Assembly (NCBI RefSeq): GCF_029840925.1
Contig: NZ_JAOCDM010000003.1
Span: 51,739-115,738, forward strand
Direction: 5' to 3'
Length of the DNA: 64,000 nt
DNA from: Pseudomonas sp. GD03858
GTDB lineage: Bacteria > Pseudomonadota > Gammaproteobacteria > Pseudomonadales > Pseudomonadaceae
This document shows, in pieces, positions 54,051-61,461 of this stretch (positions are counted from its first letter, which is position 1; each line of letters starts with the position of its first letter). The notes under the pieces are model-generated. The model was given only the letters and a program-made list of their open reading frames with translations, did not search any database and was not told the DNA's origin. Made by a program: the position numbers and the translations under genes.

Positions 54051-54535
54051 GCCTCCAGTTCCAGGCAGTGCAGCAAGGCGGTGCGCATGTATTTCTTCAC
54101 CGAACTCACGGTCACCCCGAGGCGCTCGGCGGCCTCGGCGTACTTCAGGCCGTCCAGCTGGCACAGCAGGAAGGCCTGGCGCACCTTGGGCGGCAGGCTG
54201 CCGAGCAGGCGGTCGAGGGCGTACAGGCTTTCGAGCAGCGAGCAGGTCAGCTCGGGGGAGGGCGCCAGCGCCTCGGGCAGTGTCTGCAGGGTGGCCAGGT
54301 AGGCGCGCTCCAGCTCCTTGCGCCGGACCTTGTCCACCAGCAGGCCGTGGGCAATGGTGCGCAGGAACGCGCGGGGTTCGCGCAGGCCGTCGAGGTTGCG
54401 GCCCAGTACCTTGACGAAGGTGTCCTGGGCCAGGTCGGCGACTTCGCTGGAGCAGCCCAGGCGCCGTTGCAGCCAGCTTTTCAGCCAGCTGTTGTGCGCC
54501 TGGTAGAGGTTGGCGACGACATCGTTGGAGTTCAT
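54047..54535 (-). CDS. FecI-type ECF sigma factor
   Basis: This is a 162-residue ECF sigma factor of the iron-starvation group. Region 2 is VADLAQDTFVKVLGR with the LREPRAFLRTIAHGLLVD segment, and region 4 is LPPKVRQAFLLCQLDGLKYAEAAERLGVTVSSVKKYMRTAL. A near-perfect Fur box precedes it. It forms an operon with fecR (4-bp overlap) and should activate the receptor-ABC-protease operon when the receptor is occupied. Confidence 0.95.
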   Translation of the reverse strand: MNSNDVVANLYQAHNSWLKSWLQRRLGCSSEVADLAQDTFVKVLGRNLDGLREPRAFLRTIAHGLLVDKVRRKELERAYLATLQTLPEALAPSPELTCSLLESLYALDRLLGSLPPKVRQAFLLCQLDGLKYAEAAERLGVTVSSVKKYMRTALLHCLELEA

Positions 54536-54561
54536 GGGAGAGTCGACATGCGAAATAAAGG

Positions 54562-54580
54562 CTAATGATAATCATTTGTG
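54562..54580. promoter_or_regulatory. Fur box upstream of the FecI-type sigma gene
   Basis: CTAATGATAATCATTTG is a strong match to the Fur consensus, with the central AATGATAATCATT perfectly palindromic, 27-45 bp before the sigma gene start. A second ATCATT follows at 54582. It indicates expression only under iron limitation. Confidence 0.88.
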
Positions 54581-54660
54581 AATCATTGTGCCATTAGCCT
54601 TCCTGCTGTCGCTCCCACATTTGTTTCGGGCCAGTTATGCCTGTGAGGGGACCGCTGTCC

Positions 54661-54837
54661 GCCTTGGTGCATGCCTCAAGACAGGTGGGGCGGCAGTGGT
54701 GCCTACGCTGAAACCGCGCCGGGCCAACAAGGCGGACCAGGTAATGGCACAGGATTGACTGGCCCGAAACAGATGTAGGAGCGGCCTTGCGTCGCGATGC
54801 GCCGCGTGGGCGGCGCTCGATCTGATAGGCGCTACAA
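54661..54837 (+). repeat. 177-bp direct repeat, copy A (contains REP)
   Basis: This copy matches 55048-55224 end to end with about 14 mismatches counted by eye (about 92% identity) and no gap. Its distal half holds a REP unit (TGTAGGAGCGGCCTTGCGTC, then GCGATGCGCCGCG). The inverted match between the copies covers about 54952-55010. Confidence 0.92.
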
Positions 54838-54947
54838 GGCCTTCGTCTGGCACCTGGCTTTGATTGTTGGCTGAGATCGCGTGAGGGCGGCTAGGTGCAT
54901 GTCGGGATATTCGGTGAGGGCCACCAGGTGTTCGCCGATGTTTTTGC

Positions 54948-55010
54948 AGCGCCTATCAGATCGAGCGCCGCCCGCGCGGCGCATCGCGACGCAAGGCCGC
55001 TCCTACATCT
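54948..55010 (-). repeat. inverted copy of the REP half of the 177-bp repeat
   Basis: AGCGCCTATCAGATCGAGCG, then CCGCGCGGCGCATCGCGACG and AAGGCCGCTCCTACATCTG form the reverse complement of the last 60 or so bases of copies A and B. Together with copy A it can fold into a long stem, as in BIME structures. Confidence 0.88.
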
Positions 55011-55047
55011 GTTGCAACGTGCCGAACCTGTCAGGCCATGGTTGCCT

Positions 55048-55224
55048 GCCTTGGCGCATGTCTTGAGACAGGTGGAGCGGCGGTGGTGCCCACGCTGAAA
55101 CCGCGTCGGGTCAACAAGGCGGACCAGGTGATGGCACAGGATTGACTGGCCCGAAACAGATGTAGGAGCGGCCTTGCGTCGCGATGCGCCGCGCGGGCGG
55201 CGCTCGATCTTGTAAGCGCTACAA
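55048..55224 (+). repeat. 177-bp direct repeat, copy B
   Basis: Second copy of the unit at 54661-54837, same orientation, start-to-start distance 387 bp. The pair frames the inverted REP copy. Confidence 0.92.
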
Positions 55225-55397
55225 CACTTCCGGCGAGCACCTAGGGCCTCAGAAGAATCCGGAGCATCCCCTTCTCCCGGCTCAACGGCGAGCCGTGGCC
55301 GCAGTCACGCCGGGCGGTGAAGCAACACTTACCGGCAAAAATCCCGGATAATGCCCGCCATTTATTCGTTCCCGCCCGTTTTCTGGTACCCCTGCGC

Positions 55398-57590
55398 ATG
55401 GAAATCAAGGTCAATTTTCTCGACAACCTCCGTCTCGAAGCCAAGTTCGACGACTTCACGGTGATCGCCGACCAGCCGATTCGCTACAAAGGCGACGGCT
55501 CGGCCCCGGGGCCGTTCGACTACTTCCTGGCTTCTTCGGCCCTGTGCGCGGCGTACTTCGTCAAGCTGTACTGCCAGACCCGCGACATCCCCACGGAAAA
55601 CATCCGCCTGTCGCAGAACAACATCGTCGACCCCGAGAACCGCTACAACCAGATCTTCAAGATCCAGGTCGAGCTGCCCGAGGATATCTCCGAGAAGGAC
55701 CGCCAGGGCATCCTGCGCTCCATCGACCGCTGCACCGTGAAGAAGGTGGTGCAGACCGGTCCCGAGTTCATCATCGAAGAGGTCGACAACCTCGACGCCG
55801 ACGCCCAGGCGCTGCTGATGCCGGTGTCCGACAGCACCACCTACATCCCCGGCAAGGACCTGCCGCTGGAGCAGACCATCGCCAACATGTCGGCGATCCT
55901 TGCCGGCCTGGGGATGAAGATCGAGATCGCCTCGTGGCGCAACATCGTGCCCAACGTCTGGTCGCTGCATGTGCGCGATGCGCAGTCGCCGATGTGCTTC
56001 ACCAACGGCAAGGGCGCCACCAAGGAGGCCGCGCTGGCCTCGGCGCTGGGCGAATTCATCGAGCGGCTGAACTGCAACTTCTTCTACAACGACCAGTTCT
56101 GGGGCGAGGACATCGCCAACGCGCCGTTCGTGCACTACCCCAACGAGCAGTGGTTCAAGCCAGGACCGAAGGACGCGCTGCCGACCGAGATCCTCGATGA
56201 ACACTGCCTGGAGATCTTCAACCCCGACGGCGAGCTGCGCGGCTCGCACCTGTACGACACCAACTCGGGCAACAAGGAGCGTGGCATCTGCTCGCTGCCG
56301 TTCGTGCGCCAGTCGGACGGCGAGACGGTGTACTTCCCGTCCAACCTGATCGAGAACCTGTACCTGAGCAACGGCATGAGCGCCGGCAACACCCTCGCCG
56401 AGGCGCAGGTGCAGTGCCTGTCGGAGATTTTCGAGCGGGCGGTCAAGCGCGAGATCCTCGAGGGCGAGCTGTGCCTGCCGGACGTGCCGCAGGAGGTGCT
56501 GGCCAAGTACCCAGGCATTGTCGCCGGCATCCAGGGGCTGGAGGAACAGGGCTTCCCGGTGCTGGTCAAGGACGCGTCGCTGGGCGGTGAGTTCCCGGTG
56601 ATGTGCGTGACCCTGATGAACCCGCGCACAGGCGGTGTGTTCGCCTCGTTCGGCGCCCACCCGAGCTTCGAGGTGGCGCTGGAGCGCAGCCTCACCGAAC
56701 TGCTCCAGGGCCGCAGCTTCGAGGGCCTGAACGACCTGCCGCAGCCGACCTTCGACAGCCTCGCGCTGACCGAGCCGAACAACTTCGTCGAGCATTTCAT
56801 CGACTCCAGCGGCGTGGTGTCGTGGCGCTTCTTCGGCGCCAAGGCCGACTTCGAGTTCGTCGAGTGGGACTTCAGCGGTCATGGCGAGGACTCCAACGTA
56901 CAGGAGGCCGCCACCCTGTTCGGCATTCTCGAGGACCTGGGCAAGGAGGTGTACATGGCCGTCTACGACGACCTCGGCGCCACCGCCTGCCGCATCCTGG
57001 TGCCGGGCTATTCGGAGATCTACCCGGTCGAGGACCTGATCTGGGACAACACCAACCGCGCCTTGGGGTTCCGTGCCGACATCCTCAACCTGCACAAGCT
57101 GGACAACCGTTCGCTGAAGCTGCTGCTCAAGCGCCTGGACAATGCCGAGGTGGATGACTACACCACCATCACCACGCTGATCGGCGTCGAGTTCGACGAC
57201 AACACGGTGTGGGGCCAGCTGACCATCCTCGAGTTGAAGCTGCTGATCCACCTGGCGTTGCAGCGCTTCGAGGAGGCCAAGGAGCTGGTCGAGATGTTCC
57301 TGCAGTTCAACGACAACACGGTCGAGCGCGGGCTGTTCTACCAGGCGCTGAACGTGGTGCTCGAGGTGGTGCTGGACGATGAGCTGGAGATGGCCGACTA
57401 CGAGGCCAACTTCCGCCGCATGTTCGGCAACGAGCGGATGGACGCGGTGCTGGGCTCGGTCGAGGGCAGCGTGCGCTTCCATGGGCTGACGCCGACCAGC
57501 ATGCAGCTCGAAGGGCTGGACCGCCACCTGCGCCTGGTGGACAGCTACAAGAAGCTGCACGCCGCGCGGGCTCGCGCGGCAGGGCTCTGA
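55398..57590 (+). CDS. OsmC domain/YcaO domain fusion protein
   Basis: This is a 730-residue protein. Residues about 1-140 are an OsmC-like domain (EIKVNFLDNLRLEAKFDDF and APGPFDYFLASSALCAAYF). Residues about 160-560 are a YcaO ATP-binding domain (SALGEFIERLNCNFFYND and AEAQVQCLSEIFERAVK hold the nucleotide-binding acidic residues), followed by a helical TPR-like C-terminus. YcaO enzymes activate amide bonds with ATP; E. coli YcaO aids RimO-dependent methylthiolation of ribosomal protein S12. The start was put at MEIKVNF, where OsmC similarity begins; no strong Shine-Dalgarno is seen there. Confidence 0.92.
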   Translation: MEIKVNFLDNLRLEAKFDDFTVIADQPIRYKGDGSAPGPFDYFLASSALCAAYFVKLYCQTRDIPTENIRLSQNNIVDPENRYNQIFKIQVELPEDISEKDRQGILRSIDRCTVKKVVQTGPEFIIEEVDNLDADAQALLMPVSDSTTYIPGKDLPLEQTIANMSAILAGLGMKIEIASWRNIVPNVWSLHVRDAQSPMCFTNGKGATKEAALASALGEFIERLNCNFFYNDQFWGEDIANAPFVHYPNEQWFKPGPKDALPTEILDEHCLEIFNPDGELRGSHLYDTNSGNKERGICSLPFVRQSDGETVYFPSNLIENLYLSNGMSAGNTLAEAQVQCLSEIFERAVKREILEGELCLPDVPQEVLAKYPGIVAGIQGLEEQGFPVLVKDASLGGEFPVMCVTLMNPRTGGVFASFGAHPSFEVALERSLTELLQGRSFEGLNDLPQPTFDSLALTEPNNFVEHFIDSSGVVSWRFFGAKADFEFVEWDFSGHGEDSNVQEAATLFGILEDLGKEVYMAVYDDLGATACRILVPGYSEIYPVEDLIWDNTNRALGFRADILNLHKLDNRSLKLLLKRLDNAEVDDYTTITTLIGVEFDDNTVWGQLTILELKLLIHLALQRFEEAKELVEMFLQFNDNTVERGLFYQALNVVLEVVLDDELEMADYEANFRRMFGNERMDAVLGSVEGSVRFHGLTPTSMQLEGLDRHLRLVDSYKKLHAARARAAGL

Positions 57591-57611
57591 GCCGAGCCGC
57601 TTCGAGTCGGG

Positions 57612-57638
57612 AAAAAGGGTCGCTTGGCGACCCTTTTT
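57612..57638. terminator. bidirectional rho-independent terminator
   Basis: AAAAAGGGTCGC pairs with GCGACCCTTTTT around TTG, with poly-A on the left and poly-T on the right, so it serves both the OsmC-YcaO gene and the convergent bufferin operon whose last stop is 2 bp away. Confidence 0.95.
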
Positions 57639-57640
57639 CT

Positions 57641-58108
57641 TTAGCGCAACCGCAACACCCGGTCCAGGGACAGTGCCCCGCCGCCCCGGGCGATCAGCAA
57701 CAGCAGCAGACCTGCCCAGGACAGGTGGGTTGGCCAGGCGTCGGGGTAGACGAAGATCTCGATCACCAGGGTCATGCCCAGCAGGGCCAGGGCCGACAGT
57801 CGGGTGAACAGTCCGAGCACCAGCAATAGCGGGAACAGGTGCTCGGCATAGGTCGCCAGGTGCGCGGCCAGCCAGGGTGACACCAGCGGCAAGGCGTACT
57901 CGCTCTGGAACAGCTCGTAGGTGCCGGGGGTGATGCTGAGAAAACCTTCGACCTTAGTGCGGCCGGACAGGAAGAAGATCGAGGCGATGCCCAGGCGCGC
58001 GACCAGGCACAGGACGTTGTCGCCGAGCAGGTGCTGCGCACGCTCGGCCAGGCGATTGTAGTGATGGCGCAGACCGTGGGGTGCTGCACGGGAGTGGCTG
58101 ATGTCCAT
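57641..58108 (-). CDS. DoxX family membrane protein, last gene of bufferin operon (BufD-like)
   Basis: This is a 155-residue inner-membrane protein of four spans with the DoxX signature [22 protein letters not shown] and a later [17 protein letters not shown]. DoxX proteins are a frequent last member of bufferin operons, possibly with a redox or transport role. It starts 12 bp after the BufC-like gene. The first 20 residues are basic and probably cytoplasmic. Confidence 0.9.
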   Translation of the reverse strand: MDISHSRAAPHGLRHHYNRLAERAQHLLGDNVLCLVARLGIASIFFLSGRTKVEGFLSITPGTYELFQSEYALPLVSPWLAAHLATYAEHLFPLLLVLGLFTRLSALALLGMTLVIEIFVYPDAWPTHLSWAGLLLLLIARGGGALSLDRVLRLR

Positions 58109-58120
58109 GGCGGCTCCTTT

Positions 58121-58876
58121 TCAGGCGAAGGTCAGTGGGCCAAAGGCCTGGGCACGCAGCAGCGCGCCGAGCAGGGCGCCGAAGTCCAGGTCGGGTTGGG
58201 CACCTTGGGCAAGTTGGGAGGCCTTTGCCAGCGGTAGGCCGGCGGCACAGGCATCGACGAAGATGCAGCCACCGAGGCCGAGTGCCTGGTGGATGACGCC
58301 TTCACGGCCGCCGCCGAACAGCACGCCTTCGGCTTCCCAAGGGTGATCCTCGGGCCATGCCCGGCCCTCGCGGCAGTGCTGCCAGAGGCTGTAGGCCGGA
58401 TGCTGGCCGAACCAGTGCCAGCGCACGCCGGCACGAGGGCTGAGGCAGCAGTGCTCGAGGTCCGAGGCGGTCATGCCGGCCAGGTCGGCCAGTGCCAGGC
58501 AAGGGTCGTCCGGGGCGCTGAAGGCTTCGTTCCAGGCATGATCCAGGCGTGCGACATCGGCCAGGTACGGCAAGCAATGGAAGCCTGCGAGCTCATCCAG
58601 AAACGCTGGGAACGCCGCGCCATAGTGCACCAGTCGCGCGTCGCAGGGCGGCGATTGTCTGGCATAGGCTGCGGCCGCGTCGTGCATCCATTGCGCGCCC
58701 ACCAGGGTTTCGACACTGGGAAAGTTGGCGCGCAGTGCGTCTACGCAACCGGCCAGCACGGTATTGCGGTACACCGCGAACGCGGCCTGCGCGCTCAACA
58801 CCCTGAGCTCGGGCGCGGGGCGCAGGTAAAGCGCGTCGATGAAAGCGTTCTGGAACTGTGTCAGGGAGAGGCTCAT
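58121..58876 (-). CDS. DUF2063 family protein, BufC-like partner of the MNIO enzyme
   Basis: This is a 251-residue protein with the DUF2063 opening [14 protein letters not shown] and [32 protein letters not shown]. In bufferin and related RiPP pathways this family (BufC) binds the precursor leader and delivers it to the DUF692 oxidase. Its ATG overlaps the BufB stop in ATGA. No enzyme motif is seen, consistent with a recognition subunit. Confidence 0.9.
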   Translation of the reverse strand: MSLSLTQFQNAFIDALYLRPAPELRVLSAQAAFAVYRNTVLAGCVDALRANFPSVETLVGAQWMHDAAAAYARQSPPCDARLVHYGAAFPAFLDELAGFHCLPYLADVARLDHAWNEAFSAPDDPCLALADLAGMTASDLEHCCLSPRAGVRWHWFGQHPAYSLWQHCREGRAWPEDHPWEAEGVLFGGGREGVIHQALGLGGCIFVDACAAGLPLAKASQLAQGAQPDLDFGALLGALLRAQAFGPLTFA

Positions 58877-59706
58877 GGCAAGGCTCCCGCCAGGTCGAGG
58901 GTGGACTGGGCGATCGCACGTTCGGCGAGCAGTGCCTCGAACGCGGGGAGGTTGCCGTCACGTTCTATCAGGGTCGGACGCGAGCCGATGCGCGCGATCA
59001 ACTGCCGGTACGATGCCCATACCGGTGCTGTGATGGCGGCATCATGGGAGTCGATCAGTAGGACACCCTGGTCGTCCTGGCTGTGTCCGGCCAGGTGCAC
59101 TTCGGTGACGGCGCCTGCGGGGAAGCGGGCGAGGTAGTCGCAGGCGTCGAAACCCAGATTGTGGGCGCTGACATGCACGTTGTTGACGTCCAGCAGCAGG
59201 CCGCAACCGGTACGCCGCACCAGCTCGGCGAGAAACTCGATCTCATCCCAGTCATGGCCGTCCAGGCGCAGGTAGTGACTGGGATTTTCGATGGAAATCC
59301 GGCAATCCAGCGCGTCCTGGGTACGCTGGATGTTGGCGGCGATGCGGGCCAGCGCCTCATGGCTGCGTGGAAACGGCAGCAGGTCGGGATAATACAGCCC
59401 GCCCCAGCTCGACCAGGCCAGGTGCTCCGACACCAGCGTCGGCTGTACCTGGTCGATCAGCGTGCGCAGGCGCCGCAGGTGTGCAGCGTCCGGCTCGGTG
59501 TCCGCCGCCAGCGACAGCGCCACGCCGTGCAGCGACAGCGGATGGCGCTCGGCGATCCGCTGCAGCCAGGCCAGGCGCGGGCCACCGACCATGTAGTTCT
59601 CCGCATGGACTTCGAACCACAGCCCTTCGGCGCGGCAGTCCCACGCCTGGGCATAGTGTTCGGCCTTGAGGCCGAGCCCGGCGCCCATTCGCACAGGTGC
59701 GTTCAT
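58873..59706 (-). CDS. bufB: MNIO (DUF692) multinuclear iron oxidase BufB
   Basis: This is a 277-residue TIM-barrel enzyme. The metal ligands of DUF692 proteins are seen in [46 protein letters not shown] and LIDSHD, plus LIERDGN near the end. MNIO enzymes use an iron cluster and oxygen to convert precursor cysteines to thiooxazoles in bufferins, which then bind copper. It lies 16 bp after the precursor gene and 4 bp overlapped with bufC. Confidence 0.95.
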   Translation of the reverse strand: MNAPVRMGAGLGLKAEHYAQAWDCRAEGLWFEVHAENYMVGGPRLAWLQRIAERHPLSLHGVALSLAADTEPDAAHLRRLRTLIDQVQPTLVSEHLAWSSWGGLYYPDLLPFPRSHEALARIAANIQRTQDALDCRISIENPSHYLRLDGHDWDEIEFLAELVRRTGCGLLLDVNNVHVSAHNLGFDACDYLARFPAGAVTEVHLAGHSQDDQGVLLIDSHDAAITAPVWASYRQLIARIGSRPTLIERDGNLPAFEALLAERAIAQSTLDLAGALP

Positions 59707-59722
59707 GGTCGGTGGCCTCTGC

Positions 59723-59998
59723 TCAGGACTTGACCGGGGTCAGCGAACCCATGCCGTTGGGGGTCTTGATCGAGGTGCAGGTACCCGTCGGCACGTTTTT
59801 CCAGTGCATGCCGTCGTAGTCCTTTTTCGCGCTGCCAGCGCAGGTGGTGCCGGCGCCGGCCTTGCAGTCGTTCTTGCCGGCCATGGCCACGCCGTAGCAT
59901 TTCTCCATGGTGGCCGCCTTGGTGGTGTCGTCGGCCATGGCTGCGCCTGCCAGGGAGGCGAGGGCAAGGGCGGCGGTGGCGAGGGCGAGGGTTTTCAT
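59723..59998 (-). CDS. bufA: bufferin precursor (DUF2282), copper-binding RiPP
   Basis: This is a 91-residue precursor with a Sec signal peptide ([22 protein letters not shown]) and a mature part with four cysteines (34, 45, 53, 74) in the DUF2282 pattern [18 protein letters not shown] and NVPTGTC. In bufferins the central cysteines are oxidised by BufB and the product sequesters copper in the periplasm. The start at the signal peptide has GGAGAC upstream. A SigF-type promoter 53-82 bp upstream of the ATG is the same as that of the divergent sigma gene. Confidence 0.93.
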   Translation of the reverse strand: MKTLALATAALALASLAGAAMADDTTKAATMEKCYGVAMAGKNDCKAGAGTTCAGSAKKDYDGMHWKNVPTGTCTSIKTPNGMGSLTPVKS

Positions 59999-60050
59999 GG
60001 TGTCGTCTCCAGAAGGTGGGGCCGTGGCGATGTACCGGCGGCTCATGGAG

Positions 60051-60080
60051 TAGTTCGCGGTGATGGGCGAGGCGGTTACA
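60051..60080 (-). promoter_or_regulatory. SigF-type promoter of bufferin operon
   Basis: On the minus strand TGTAACC (60080-60074) and CGAACTA (60057-60051) are separated by exactly 16 bases, the arrangement known for SigF-dependent promoters (GTAACC-N16-CGAA). The identical two elements and spacing occur upstream of the sigma gene at 60197-60226. Confidence 0.85.
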
Positions 60081-60196
60081 GCGCCTGCAAAATTTTTTTC
60101 GCCACCTGCGCCGGCCACCTAAGGTAAGGAAGCGGCGTCGATGCTTGCGCGCGGCGTGGCGGCGATGGTTGGATAAAAAAAGAAACCCACTGACGG

Positions 60197-60226
60197 TGTA
60201 ACCCCGGCGGCCGATGCAACGAACTA
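60197..60226 (+). promoter_or_regulatory. SigF-type promoter at the sigma gene
   Basis: TGTAACC (60197-60203), 16 bases, CGAACTA (60220-60226): the same as the bufferin promoter. Autoregulation is implied. The element overlaps the likely ATG of the sigma gene (60214), which places the transcript start after that ATG, see findings. Confidence 0.82.
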
Positions 60227-60801
60227 ACCCACAGGATGTGCTCAGCGCACGTGAGTCACAGCTGCAGGCCCTGCTGTTGCTTGGGCTGGCCGGTGACGCC
60301 GGGGCCTATCGCGAATTCCTCGCCGCGCTGGCGGTGCACCTGCGTGGCTATCTGCGTCGGCGCCTGGCGCAGCGGCCGGCCGAGGTCGAGGACTTGCTGC
60401 AGGAGGTGCTGCTGGCGGTGCACAATGCCCGCCACACCTACCAGGCGCAGCAACCGCTGACCGCCTGGGTGCAGGCGATCGCCCGCTACAAGCTGGCCGA
60501 CCACTGGCGCGGCCAGGCCCGGCGCGAGGCGCGCCACGAGCCGCTGGAGGATGACAGCGCGTTGTTCGCCTGTGGCGAAGAAGAGCCGGCCCAGGCCAGC
60601 CGGGATCTGAACAAGCTGCTCGGGCAGTTGCCCGACCGGCAGCGCCTGCCCATCGTCCACGTCAAGCTGGAAGGGCTGTCGGTGGAGGAGACCGCGCGTA
60701 TCACCGGGCTGTCCAGTTCGGCGGTGAAGGTGGGCATACACCGGGGGCTCAAGGCCCTGGGAAGGTTGATTCGAGGTAAAGACGACCATGAAGACCGATG
60801 A
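60214..60801 (+). CDS. SigF-like ECF sigma factor controlling the bufferin operon
   Basis: This is a 195-residue ECF sigma factor. Region 2 contains EFLAALAVHLRGYLRRRL, VEDLLQEVLLAVHNARHTY and LTAWVQAIARYKLADHW. Region 4 contains LPDRQRLPIVHVKLEGLSVEETARITGLSSSAVKVGIHRGLKAL. Divergence from bufA and paired SigF-type promoters support control of the bufferin operon. The ATG at 60214 is used here, but it lacks a Shine-Dalgarno and lies within the promoter; an in-frame GTG at 60238 is the alternative. It overlaps the anti-sigma gene by 14 bp. Confidence 0.9.
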   Translation: MQRTNPQDVLSARESQLQALLLLGLAGDAGAYREFLAALAVHLRGYLRRRLAQRPAEVEDLLQEVLLAVHNARHTYQAQQPLTAWVQAIARYKLADHWRGQARREARHEPLEDDSALFACGEEEPAQASRDLNKLLGQLPDRQRLPIVHVKLEGLSVEETARITGLSSSAVKVGIHRGLKALGRLIRGKDDHEDR

Positions 60802-61429
60802 GCTGATCAGCCTTCTGGCGACCGCCACAGAGCCGGTGGATCGTCATGCGCTGGCGCGACGCCTGCTGCTGGCGCTATTGGCTGGCATGCTGGGCGCATT
60901 GTTGATGACCCTGGCCATCTACGGCGTGCGCAGCGATCTGGCCGAGGTGGCGCGCACGCCGTTGTTCTGGGCCAAGCTGGCCTTGCCCACCAGCCTGGGG
61001 CTGCTGGCCCTGTGGCTGACCCAGCGTCTGGCCAGGCCGGGTGTGCGCGGTGGCGCGCTGTGGGGGTGGCTCGGCCTGCCGCTGCTGCTGGTGTGGCTGG
61101 GGGCAGCCGTGAGCCTGGCCGGCGCGCCGGTGGAGGCCCGCGCCGAGCTGATCTTCGGTCGCACCTGGCGCACCTGCGCGTTGAACATCGCCTTGCTGTC
61201 GGCGCCCGTGTTCGCCGCCGTGTTCTGGGCCCTGCGCGGCCTGGCGCCGACCCGGCTGCGCCAGGCCGGCGCAGCCGGCGGGTTGCTCGCCGGATCCACC
61301 GCGACCCTCGTGTACTGCCTGCACTGCCCGGAAATGGCGGTGCCGTTCTGGGGGCTGTGGTACCTGCTGGGGATGTTGTTGCCGACCGTCCTCGGAGCGC
61401 TGATGGGGCCTCGACTGCTGCGTTGGTGA
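60788..61429 (+). CDS. NrsF-like (DUF1109) anti-sigma factor
   Basis: This is a 213-residue inner-membrane protein with six predicted spans and a short cytoplasmic N-terminus (KTDELISLLATATEPVDRHA) that should hold the sigma factor. The C-terminal VYCLHCPEMAVPFWGLWYLLGM is the conserved DUF1109 block with two cysteines; in Caulobacter NrsF such cysteines respond to copper or oxidants. The start overlaps sigF by 14 bp. Confidence 0.9.
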   Translation: MKTDELISLLATATEPVDRHALARRLLLALLAGMLGALLMTLAIYGVRSDLAEVARTPLFWAKLALPTSLGLLALWLTQRLARPGVRGGALWGWLGLPLLLVWLGAAVSLAGAPVEARAELIFGRTWRTCALNIALLSAPVFAAVFWALRGLAPTRLRQAGAAGGLLAGSTATLVYCLHCPEMAVPFWGLWYLLGMLLPTVLGALMGPRLLRW

Positions 61430-61461
61430 GCGGTCCCGGCCAGGCCGACCGGGGCGCGCCA

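Larger units (their letters stand above)
54581..55397. other. gene-free repeat region between fecI and the OsmC-YcaO gene
   Basis: About 820 bp hold no gene I support. The space is filled by a 177-bp direct repeat (two copies) and an inverted REP-bearing copy of their distal part between them. Open frames of 69-72 codons on the minus strand lie inside the repeats and look like by-products of the repeat. Confidence 0.8.

Noticed and set aside
54635..55240. Two similar 69-72-codon minus-strand frames (ARPLLHLFRASQSC in both)
   Set aside because: They fall inside the 177-bp direct repeat, and their similarity follows from the DNA repeat; no ribosome-binding site supports them.
55362..57560. 732-codon open frame antisense to the OsmC-YcaO gene
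   Set aside because: Shadow frame of GC-rich codons with no recognisable motif.
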